Source: Petrocella sp. FN5 (GTDB lineage Bacteria; Bacillota; Clostridia; Lachnospirales; Vallitaleaceae). Taken from it: DNA of 45,315 nt. A model generated the notes under the pieces. The model saw only the letters and a list, made by a program, of their open reading frames with translations. It did not search any database and had not been told where the DNA came from. Within the stretch, counting starts at the first letter, position 1; each line of letters begins with the position of its first letter. Location: the NCBI RefSeq assembly GCF_029210395.1, contig NZ_JARGDP010000022.1:1-45315 (forward strand), given 5' to 3'. Below are positions 35,013-42,804 of this stretch, piece by piece. A program made the translations under genes and the position numbers.

Positions 35013-35582
35013 ATGGATTTGTATTACAAATATAGAACATTGGAAAACATTGAGTATTTTAAGGATATCATTATAAATAAACGGCTTTATGCTCCGAAAT
35101 ACGTAGATTTGAACGATCGTTGGGAAGGAAATTATACTCATGATATTGAAGTTGAATTTGAGTTGACTAATGCAATAAAAGAGATTAAAAGAGGGCTAGG
35201 AATTGTCAGTGTATCAAGGAATAAGAATAATACACTAATGTGGTCGCACTATGCTGATGGAGAGCGAGGTCTAGTAATAGGACTAAAGATTTGTGATCCT
35301 ATAGCAGATATTAGAGATGTTATATATAAATCAAAATTACCATCAATGAATGAATATAAGAATCTAAATAGAGAACGATTTGCTCGAGAGGTATTGACCC
35401 ATAAATTAACAGATTGGGAGTATGAAGAGGAAGTAAGAGTCTTTGTTGAAGGCAGATCATTTGTAAAAGTAAAGTTGTTTGAGATAATTGCAGGTGCGAG
35501 GATGCCAGAAGATAAATTCGTTGAGCTAGTATCATTGGTCAAAGAGCTTGACTCAACTATAAAGGTAAGAATGAATGAGTAG
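35013..35582 (+). CDS. DUF2971 family protein
   Basis: This 189-residue protein shows the DUF2971 pattern: YYKYRTLENIEYFKDI, KRLYAPKYVDLNDRWEG, then VSVSRNKNNTLMWSHYADGERGLVIG and a late WEYEEEVRVF. DUF2971 genes often lie in defence islands; the activity is not established. The start is ATG 35013, behind GGAGAGG (35001-35007). An upstream in-frame GTG falls within repeat copy 2 and is unlikely. Confidence 0.8.
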   Translation: MDLYYKYRTLENIEYFKDIIINKRLYAPKYVDLNDRWEGNYTHDIEVEFELTNAIKEIKRGLGIVSVSRNKNNTLMWSHYADGERGLVIGLKICDPIADIRDVIYKSKLPSMNEYKNLNRERFAREVLTHKLTDWEYEEEVRVFVEGRSFVKVKLFEIIAGARMPEDKFVELVSLVKELDSTIKVRMNE

Positions 35583-35642
35583 AATAGAAATTGTTATGTA
35601 AATAAGAGTTTAATACACGTTAGTAAGGAAGTTAAGTAACCC

Positions 35643-35725
35643 GACAAATTAAGGGTTGAAGTCTAGAAATCACTAAATGAACACAATATCTATACGACTC
35701 ATTAATGCAAGAGTATTTCGAATAG
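35643..35725 (+). repeat. hsdS-tail repeat, copy 3
   Basis: It aligns with the hsdS end with one base lost and one TAG (DKLRVEV*KSLNE...). It ends GAGTATTTCGAATAG like the parent. Confidence 0.8.
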
Positions 35726-35763
35726 ATAAATGGTTATAGCAATGGAGGAGTTGAAGAATTATT

Positions 35764-36534
35764 GTGGATGACTATATTAAACTTATCAGTGTAGCATCAA
35801 TTGCAAGCGATATTCAAGGAAAAGGTATTAATGAGAATCCAGTTGATTTACTGGAGTTTATGCGTAAACAAAATTATGATATGACATGTATATATGATAA
35901 AGAGGCGTTGATAGGGAAAATATTGAAAGATGACTTAGAAAAAGACAATTCTATACTGAATATAATATCTATTGGACTTGATGAAATTATATCCTCGAAT
36001 ATGCCTTTGATAGATTTTTTGTATAAGATAATTGATGGAGAAAAACAGCACTATTTCATGATTAACGATGATGAAATCATAGGAGTAATTAGCAATGCAG
36101 ACTTATTGAAAAGCCCAGTTAAGCTACTGATTTATAGTGTGTTTTCTACATTTGAAAGATTACTGACAATAAAACTAAAAAATTATGAAGATGAATCGCT
36201 AGAGAGTATTATGTATAATGATGCGGTGGAGAAAAGGAAAAAGTTTCAAGAAGGTAATTTAAGTACGAAACCTGGTATTGCTAAGAGCTTAGAACTGTAT
36301 GAGTCTCTACTAGATAATAATCGAGAACAAACATTTATTGACTGTGCTTATCTTATTGAAAAACTGAAGTATGCAAAGGCCTATAGTTTAACAAAGTTAA
36401 CGAAAAAGCAGAATACTAAGATTAACGAACTTAGGAATGCAATAATGCATGACAGAGACTTCTTATTCATGGGTCATACGAAGTTGACTGATATATTGAA
36501 ATGGATAAACCAAGCAATTGAAATAATGAGTTAG
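35764..36534 (+). CDS. CBS-domain and HEPN-like fusion protein
   Basis: The first ~120 residues look like a CBS pair (YDMTCIYDKEALIGKI and HYFMINDDEIIGVISNADLL), a module that senses adenine nucleotides. The rest is helical and carries ELRNAIMHDRD, fitting the HEPN R-x4-H motif. A nucleotide-gated RNase is a reasonable guess. The start is unusual: no in-frame ATG; GTG 35764 is 13 bases from GGAGGAG, while ATT 35758 has a normal spacing of 7. It is the only gene between repeat copies 3 and 4. Confidence 0.6.
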   Translation: MDDYIKLISVASIASDIQGKGINENPVDLLEFMRKQNYDMTCIYDKEALIGKILKDDLEKDNSILNIISIGLDEIISSNMPLIDFLYKIIDGEKQHYFMINDDEIIGVISNADLLKSPVKLLIYSVFSTFERLLTIKLKNYEDESLESIMYNDAVEKRKKFQEGNLSTKPGIAKSLELYESLLDNNREQTFIDCAYLIEKLKYAKAYSLTKLTKKQNTKINELRNAIMHDRDFLFMGHTKLTDILKWINQAIEIMS

Positions 36535-36547
36535 AAGTCAAATGCCC

Positions 36548-36631
36548 TATAAATTAAAGGTTGAAGCACAGAAGTTATTGGATGAAACGCAAGTATTATT
36601 TGATCCATTAATACAGGAGTATTTTGAATGA
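36548..36631 (+). repeat. hsdS-tail repeat, copy 4
   Basis: Completely open in the hsdS frame (YKLKVEAQKLLDETQ ... QEYFE and stop). It is the best-preserved copy after the parent. Confidence 0.85.
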
Positions 36632-36694
36632 AAGGTATTAGGAGGTAAGGGAAATTACAGTGAGCTTAATTGTATATAAGTACTGGAGGAGACT

Positions 36695-37477
36695 ATGCAA
36701 GGGATAGAGAGTAAGGACATTGACAAGAAAATATATAGGATTTTTGATATTGAAAGATTTGAACAAATGCTATTAGATAATGCTAATATTTTTGTTGCTC
36801 CAAGGCTTTGGGATGACCCATATGAAGACATTCTTTACTCGATTTTTAAAGACAATGATGAAATATTTTTCGATTATAAAGTTAATAGGCACGCCTTATT
36901 TGGTCAATGTTGGACAACTAATGAAGATTCAGATGCAATGTGGAGAATATATTCTCAAAGAAATAGAGGTGTAAAAGTAGAAGTTAAACTACGAGATTAT
37001 CATGATTATCTTGAAGTTAATAGTAATGGCAGTGGAAGCAGAGTTCTTGTCAGTAAAGTTGAATACTTAAGTAGTAGAAAAATTGAAGAGAATCTACTTG
37101 ATGCAAAAGTTGATGCTGATTTCCTTTATGGCTTAAAAGGTGGATGGGACGATTTTCCAAATATAAGAATGAAATCTTTGTCATATAAGAGAACAGAATT
37201 TGAACATGAAAAAGAAATAAGAGTCCTCTTATACACCAGTAATGCACAAAAAAATCAGATACTGAAAATTGAAATGGACATTAATAAGATATTTAAAGCA
37301 ATCACGTTAGATCCACGATTAAAAAAAGATGAGTTTGAATATCTGAAGAAAAGATTACAAACGCTTGGTTATAAAGGGAAAATTAAGCAATCTGAACTTT
37401 ATAGATTAAGCGAGGATTTTAAAAATACAATAGTAGCTTATCAAAGAGAATTCACACCGACTAAAGTCCCGACATAA
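36695..37477 (+). CDS. DUF2971-like protein
   Basis: This 260-residue protein fits the DUF2971 layout: YRIFDIERFEQMLLDN, LWDDPYEDIL (equivalent to the family NDP-E motif), GQCWTTNEDSDAMWRIY and the late FEHEKEIRVLLY. It differs enough from the protein at 35013 to be a separate lineage, not a recent duplicate. GGAGGA precedes ATG 36695. It stands alone between repeat copies 4 and 5. Confidence 0.75.
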   Translation: MQGIESKDIDKKIYRIFDIERFEQMLLDNANIFVAPRLWDDPYEDILYSIFKDNDEIFFDYKVNRHALFGQCWTTNEDSDAMWRIYSQRNRGVKVEVKLRDYHDYLEVNSNGSGSRVLVSKVEYLSSRKIEENLLDAKVDADFLYGLKGGWDDFPNIRMKSLSYKRTEFEHEKEIRVLLYTSNAQKNQILKIEMDINKIFKAITLDPRLKKDEFEYLKKRLQTLGYKGKIKQSELYRLSEDFKNTIVAYQREFTPTKVPT

Positions 37478-37514
37478 GTAGTAAAGGAAATGTAGCGATG
37501 AAAATCAGTAGCCC

Positions 37515-37598
37515 TATAAATTAAAGGTTGAAGTTTAAAAGTCATTAGATGAAACACAAGTACTATTTGGTTCGTTAATCCAAAAGTATTTTGAATAG
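37515..37598 (+). repeat. hsdS-tail repeat, copy 5
   Basis: It aligns over all 28 codons with one TAA (YKLKVEV*KSLDETQ ... QKYFE and stop). Copies 4, 5 and 6 share a CCCTA(T/C)AAATTAAAGG start. Confidence 0.85.
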
Positions 37599-37617
37599 AT
37601 TGTAGGAGGACATATAA

Positions 37618-38385
37618 ATGGCAAAATTTGCAATCAAGGGTATCGGAGCAGCAAAAAAAGGAATAATAATTTTATCAAAAGAGATTTTGAAGGACGAAGT
37701 ATTTGTAACAGTAGTAAAAGAAGGAACAAAGGCACTTGAAAAATACAATAATAAAGTAAAAATACCTGACGTAAAAGATGTCCTTTATGAAGAGGCAATT
37801 AAAAATCTCATCGGATTGAATTTATTGCCGGTTGTTGCTATTGCAAAACCGAATGTAGCGTATGCGGATTCTGCAGAAAATGTAGTAGTAGATTGTGAGC
37901 CTAAGTTCGGAAAAAAAGTAGATCCCAATTCTATTGTTAAGTTATATTACGCAACAAGTGATGTCATCCAAAAAAGCAAAGAGATGGAAACAAATCTGGA
38001 AGAGGTGTTTAGATTACCAAGAGTAGTTGGACTTGATATATATGAAGCCAGAGAGGATTTAGAAGAAATCGGGTTGAGGGCGACTTTGAAATTGGAAAAT
38101 CCTAATAGCAAGTTTGTAACATTTAAAGATGGGCAAGTGACTAGAGTGACATATCCGGGCGATAAGAAATTAACTCTTAAGCAAAAAAAAGGTGAGCGTG
38201 TATGGCTCTATTATGTTGATGAGGAAATAATAAAAGCAAGTGAACTTATATTAGAGAATAAAAAGACAATAAATATTGAACGGAATGAAAAGCTTAAGCA
38301 AAGTATAAATAATTTACCTAAACGATTTAGAAAGAATAAGAACTTAAACCAAACAGAAGATTTCTCTAAAGTAGACCAAGAATAG
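37618..38385 (+). CDS. Cytosolic protein with two PASTA-like domains
   Basis: This 255-residue protein has two PASTA-like repeats: IPDVKDVLYEEAIKNLIGLNL with the closing KLYYA strand, and LPRVVGLDIYEAREDLEEIGL ending RVWLYYV. PASTA domains usually sit outside the cell on penicillin-binding proteins and PknB kinases and bind muropeptides. Here there is no signal peptide or membrane helix, which is odd. The N-terminal ~45 residues and basic C-terminus are not recognised. GGAGGA lies before ATG 37618. It stands alone between repeat copies 5 and 6. Confidence 0.7.
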   Translation: MAKFAIKGIGAAKKGIIILSKEILKDEVFVTVVKEGTKALEKYNNKVKIPDVKDVLYEEAIKNLIGLNLLPVVAIAKPNVAYADSAENVVVDCEPKFGKKVDPNSIVKLYYATSDVIQKSKEMETNLEEVFRLPRVVGLDIYEAREDLEEIGLRATLKLENPNSKFVTFKDGQVTRVTYPGDKKLTLKQKKGERVWLYYVDEEIIKASELILENKKTINIERNEKLKQSINNLPKRFRKNKNLNQTEDFSKVDQE

Positions 38386-38400
38386 AGGGATGAAAAGCCC

Positions 38401-38481
38401 TACAAATTAAAGGTTGAATTTCAAAAGTATTTGGTTTAAACACAATATTTATGTGACTAATTGATAAAAGAGTATATGTAA
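38401..38481 (+). repeat. hsdS-tail repeat, copy 6
   Basis: The most decayed copy: one codon shorter, with stops at two inner codons, but still YKLKVEFQKY... and KEYM. It closes the array before hsdR. Confidence 0.7.
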
Positions 38482-38582
38482 TGGTTGATCTTGGTTCAGT
38501 GTAATTATAGAAATTAACCAATTTATAAAACATTAATAATCAACGTTTCAAACGAATACCTAAAGATAGAGGGGAGACTACC

Positions 38583-41500
38583 ATGTGCTACAACTTTGAT
38601 TTTCTAAAAAAAGAAGAAAAATATAAGGACTTTACATACGCCTGTATCGAAGCGGAGAAGAGTCTAGTGGTATCTTATGCCAGTTCAGCGATTCTAGCAC
38701 GTAGAGCCTTAGAGTTGGCTGTAAAGTGGGTGTTTTCTTATGACCAAGAACTTGAAGCACCGTACCAGGATAACCTTGCCTCATTGATTCATGATTACCG
38801 GTTTAAAGGTATTATTGATGCCAAGCTTTTCCCCATGATTACCTATATTCAAAAGCTTGGTAATAAAGCCGTGCATTCACCAACACCGATTTTAAGAGAG
38901 CAAGCAGTATTAGCTCTTGGCAACCTCTTTGAATTTATTTCTTGGATTGATTATTGTTATTCGGATGCATATGAAGAGATTACTTTTGATGAAAGTCTAC
39001 TTGGGGATAATGAAAAAGAAAGAAAAACCAAAGATGAACTAAAAGATTTATATGAGCATCTTGGTTCAAAAGACCGTAAACTTGAAGAAATCATCAAAGA
39101 GAATGAAACACTAAGACGTGAAAATGCGGCAAAACGTCTTAATAACAAGAAAAATCGTGATTTTAAGGTTGATGAGATTTCTGAATTCAAAACCAGAAAA
39201 ATGTACATCGATCTTGAGATTGAATTAAATGGATGGACGATTGGGAAAGACTGCCTTGAAGAAGTTGAAGTAGATGGTATGCCTAACCAAGCAAAAATCG
39301 GTTATGTAGATTATGTACTTTATTCAGACAATGGCAAGCCACTAGCGGTGATTGAAGCCAAGAAAACCTCTGTGAATCCTAGAATGGGTCAGATACAAGC
39401 CCAGCGTTATACAGATTGTTTAGAAAAAGAACATAAATTTAGACCCATGATATTCTATACCAATGGTTTTGAGTATTATTTATGGGATGACCGTAGTTAC
39501 CCAGAGCGTTTGGTATCAGGCATATACACCAAGGAAGAACTTGAGTGGCTTCATTTCAAGAGGCAAAATAAAACGCCATTAAAGGATCCTATAATCAACG
39601 ATGCAATCACCAACCGTCACTACCAAAAAATGTCCATTACAGCGGTTTGCGATACTTTGGACAAGGGTAATCGTAAGGCACTTCTTGTCATGGCAACAGG
39701 TTCGGGTAAGACGAGGGTATCTATATCCATTGTAGATGTCTTGATTAAAAGAGGTTGGGTTAAAAACATTCTTTTCCTTGCAGATCGTACAGCTTTAGTG
39801 AAGCAAGCTAAGAAGAACTTTAAGGCATTATTACCTGAACTTTCCCTTTGTAATTTATTGGATAGTAAAGATAATCCAGAGAGTAGAATGATTTTTTCAA
39901 CCTACCCAACCATGATGAATGCTATTGATGATGTCAAGAATAAACGAGATCAAAAGCTTTTTACCAGTGGGCATTTTGACCTTATTATCATCGATGAAAG
40001 TCACCGAAGTATTTATAAAAAATATCAGGATATTTTTAATTACTTTGATGCCATTTTACTTGGTTTAACAGCAACACCTAAAAGTGATCTTGATAAAAAC
40101 ACCTATACTATTTTTGAACTTGAAAACAATGTGCCAACCTATGCCTACGAGTTAGGTGAAGCCATAGAAGATGGTTATTTGGTACCTTATCATACAATAG
40201 AAACAAAGATGAAGTTTTTAGAAAAAGGGATTCATTACGACGACCTTACAGAAGAAGAAAAAGAACTTTTTGAAGAAACCTTTGATGATGATGTTAAAGA
40301 TATCAGCGGTGAAGCACTAAACTCCTTCTTGTTCAATGACAATACCATCGATACGGTTATACAAGAGTTGATGGAAAAAGGTCTTAAGGTCGAAGGTGGC
40401 GACAAATTAGGAAAGACCATTGTATTTGCTAAAAATAAGAAACATGCAGATTTTATTGTAAAGCGCTTTAATGCACTTTATCCAAAGTATAAAGGTGATT
40501 TTGCAAAACCAGTTTATACCGGTATTAATTATGTTGAAAGTACTATGGATGATTTTGAAGTGAAAAACAAACTGCCGCAGATCGCTGTATCTGTGGACAT
40601 GTTGGACACTGGGATTGATATTCCAGAGATTCTCAACCTAGTTTTCTTCAAAAAAATACGTTCTAAAACAAAATTTTGGCAGATGATTGGTCGAGGAACC
40701 AGACTCTGTGAAGATTTGTATGGTGTTGGCATGGATAAAGAAGGATTTAGAATCTTTGATTACTGTGGTAACTTTGAATTCTTTAGAACCAAAAAAAACG
40801 GCAAAGAAGCCAAGATGATGAAGTCACTTACAGAAAATCTTTTCAATATCCGTATAGGCATCATCAAAGAGCTTCAAAATTTAGATTATCAAACAGATGA
40901 GTATATAAATCACAGAAAGGCATTGATTGAAGGCATTTTGAAAGAAGTGAAGGCTATTGATGAAACCAAATTCAATGCCAGAATGAAGCTTCAATTCTTA
41001 CACAAATTCAATCAGGAGATTGCTTTTGAAAGTTTGACGGATGCTGCCGTAAGAGAACTTGAAGAAGAGGTTGCCCCACTTATATCGGCCATAGAGGATG
41101 ATGAACTGGCTAAGCGGTTTGATTATTTGATGTACACCATTGAGTATGCAGATTTAAAAAGAGTCCCTGCATCCAAACCGAAGAACAAAGTGGTGACAAC
41201 GGCAGAGAAGCTAACCTATAAAGGTAGTATTAATAAAGTTAAAATACAGGAAGCCTTAATTAATAAAGTTCAGACCAATGAACACTGGGAAGAAGCAGAT
41301 ATTTTTGATCATGAAGAAGTGCGTAAAGCCTTTAGAGATTTAATAAAATTCTTAGATAGCACTTCAAGTAAAATATACTATACCAATTTTACAGATGAAA
41401 TTACAGCGCAGAAAGAAAGCCCAGGTGATTATTCTGTCAATGATATGCAAAGCTATCGTAAAAAGGTAGATCAGTATTTAATGGAGCATCAAAATGATTT

Positions 41501-41906
41501 GGTTATCTATAAGTTACGCAATAATAATCCTTTAGTAGAAGAAGACATCAAATATCTAGAAAAAATATTATGGCAAGAGCTAGGAACAAAAGATGATTAT
41601 ATCAAAGAGTTTGGTGACGAACCACTACTCAAACTGGTAAGTAAGATTGTGGGATTAGACCCACAAGCAACCAATAAAGTATTTTCAGAGTTCTTATCGG
41701 ACGAAAGCCTTAATATTAATCAAATGGAATTTGTGAAGTTGGTGGTCAATTACATGACAAAAAATGGCAGCTTAGATAAACGGGTACTCAATGAGCATCC
41801 CTTTAACAAGCGTGGCAATGTGATGCATCTATTTGATGGTAAGCTTGATGTAGCAAAGCGAATCATTGGTGCGATAGATCAGATTAATGGAAGGTTAAGT
41901 GTCTAG
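38583..41906 (+). CDS. hsdR: Type I restriction enzyme subunit HsdR
   Basis: This 1107-residue protein is the ATP-dependent translocase and nuclease subunit. Residues 1-120 resemble DUF4145, often fused to HsdR. The PD-(D/E)xK nuclease has Asp in GYVDYVLY and the pair in AVIEAKKT near 258. Helicase motifs are Walker A ATGSGKTR near 373, DESHRS, LTATPKS and QMIGRGTRL. The C-terminal helical part should bind HsdM/HsdS. The locus order hsdM-hsdS-(accessory)-hsdR is kept, so the system may be complete. About 100 non-coding bases separate it from repeat copy 6. Confidence 0.95.
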   Translation: MCYNFDFLKKEEKYKDFTYACIEAEKSLVVSYASSAILARRALELAVKWVFSYDQELEAPYQDNLASLIHDYRFKGIIDAKLFPMITYIQKLGNKAVHSPTPILREQAVLALGNLFEFISWIDYCYSDAYEEITFDESLLGDNEKERKTKDELKDLYEHLGSKDRKLEEIIKENETLRRENAAKRLNNKKNRDFKVDEISEFKTRKMYIDLEIELNGWTIGKDCLEEVEVDGMPNQAKIGYVDYVLYSDNGKPLAVIEAKKTSVNPRMGQIQAQRYTDCLEKEHKFRPMIFYTNGFEYYLWDDRSYPERLVSGIYTKEELEWLHFKRQNKTPLKDPIINDAITNRHYQKMSITAVCDTLDKGNRKALLVMATGSGKTRVSISIVDVLIKRGWVKNILFLADRTALVKQAKKNFKALLPELSLCNLLDSKDNPESRMIFSTYPTMMNAIDDVKNKRDQKLFTSGHFDLIIIDESHRSIYKKYQDIFNYFDAILLGLTATPKSDLDKNTYTIFELENNVPTYAYELGEAIEDGYLVPYHTIETKMKFLEKGIHYDDLTEEEKELFEETFDDDVKDISGEALNSFLFNDNTIDTVIQELMEKGLKVEGGDKLGKTIVFAKNKKHADFIVKRFNALYPKYKGDFAKPVYTGINYVESTMDDFEVKNKLPQIAVSVDMLDTGIDIPEILNLVFFKKIRSKTKFWQMIGRGTRLCEDLYGVGMDKEGFRIFDYCGNFEFFRTKKNGKEAKMMKSLTENLFNIRIGIIKELQNLDYQTDEYINHRKALIEGILKEVKAIDETKFNARMKLQFLHKFNQEIAFESLTDAAVRELEEEVAPLISAIEDDELAKRFDYLMYTIEYADLKRVPASKPKNKVVTTAEKLTYKGSINKVKIQEALINKVQTNEHWEEADIFDHEEVRKAFRDLIKFLDSTSSKIYYTNFTDEITAQKESPGDYSVNDMQSYRKKVDQYLMEHQNDLVIYKLRNNNPLVEEDIKYLEKILWQELGTKDDYIKEFGDEPLLKLVSKIVGLDPQATNKVFSEFLSDESLNINQMEFVKLVVNYMTKNGSLDKRVLNEHPFNKRGNVMHLFDGKLDVAKRIIGAIDQINGRLSV

Positions 41907-42251
41907 AAGAGCCGAAAAATGATTCAAGTGTTGCCCAAAAGAATATATATGAATAATCCGAAATTATTTCGGAATTTCATTGAGGAAGTCAAAAAAAGGG
42001 TTACTTATATTTGGGAGCAAGAACTACTAGACTTACTCTAACAAGTTTTTTTGATATTAAATGCTTTTGGAAAATGGGTGAGTAATCAGGGGGTAAATAT
42101 TTCTGTATTTACACCGGCCGGTTACAGTACAATTTGCAATTTATATAAGGCTTATGTGGTAACGCATGTTGAGACGGTCTCGCAGTTAGTTCTGAAGAAG
42201 TAAGATAAAGTTATATTTGAAAATATAATAATCTATAGATATAATATGGTA
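41907..42251. other. Intergenic DNA after hsdR, nothing recognised
   Basis: About 345 bases. One short frame reads EEVKKRVTYIWEQELLDLL, with no start signal; I do not support it as a gene. I see no clear terminator for hsdR. Confidence 0.5.
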
Positions 42252-42365
42252 AGAGAATGCTTATAAAAAGTGAAAGTTTTTGATTTAAAATTAAATGCAG
42301 CTATGACACCTCTCATAAGTCTGCATTAATTTATTTTTCAAATTCATTTTTTATAAGCATTCTCT
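42252..42365. mobile_element. Palindromic MITE-like element or large hairpin
   Basis: The ends AGAGAATGCTTATAAAAA and TTTTTATAAGCATTCTCT are perfect inverted repeats of 18 bases. The inner parts pair imperfectly through to AATGCAG / CTGCATT around a ~20-base loop. It encodes nothing. A T-rich tail follows, so it could also act as a terminator. No target-site duplication is evident. Confidence 0.6.
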
Positions 42366-42406
42366 TTTTGTTTGTAGCCATTTATTGCAGTTTAAAGGAG
42401 AATGTT

Positions 42407-42523
42407 ATGGATTTATTGGCAATTAGAGAATCAGAAAGATTGGTAGTCGACATTTACAAATTTACATTTTTTGAGGTACCATTTTATTGGAAAACCTTGT
42501 ATAGAAAAAATTATAATTGTTAG
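42407..42523 (+). pseudogene. Chimeric remnant: four-helix-bundle gene start joined to the tnsD end
   Basis: A good ribosome binding site (AAAGGAGAATGTT) and ATG are followed by MDLLAIRESERLVVDIYKF, resembling the start of the four-helix-bundle (23S rRNA intervening-sequence) family. After about 23 codons the sequence becomes homologous to the last codons of tnsD, in the same frame (tnsD ends GRKYNC, this ends RKNYNC). It marks a recombination junction. Confidence 0.55.
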
Positions 42524-42538
42524 TTTAAGAGTTGAATT
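42476..42538 (+). repeat. Direct repeat, copy 2 (tnsD 3' end)
   Basis: See 25911-25972. The 27 bases 42512-42538 are identical to 25946-25972. The 25973-42475 interval between the copies includes the whole restriction-modification locus. Confidence 0.8.
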
Positions 42539-42804
42539 GATGTGTTAATAGTTTGCTGCAAGAAATAGACGATGTACTCTTGTATTTGTTATCATGCGGT
42601 TATAGATATGTAGTTTATTAATGAATGTTATTTTAACATATGGTGTTGGATGTTCTACATCTATTGGCATTATCGACATACCTGTTTCTATACAAACCAT
42701 TTGATTAATGATGAGTGGACACTAAAGCGAAGGAAGGGATTCATAGGATAACACCATAAACAAGTATAGATGTTTCAGGAAACTTTTAAAAAGAAAATTA
42801 TTGA
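42539..42804. other. Intergenic DNA, nothing recognised
   Basis: AT-rich, with no supported ORF or hairpin. It follows the tnsD-tail repeat and precedes the end of the minus-strand primase gene. Confidence 0.5.

Noticed and set aside
42252..42365. Retron-type non-coding RNA
   Set aside because: The inverted ends recall retron a1/a2 repeats, but no reverse transcriptase is near (the one at 16879 is 24 kb away), and the palindrome is too regular.
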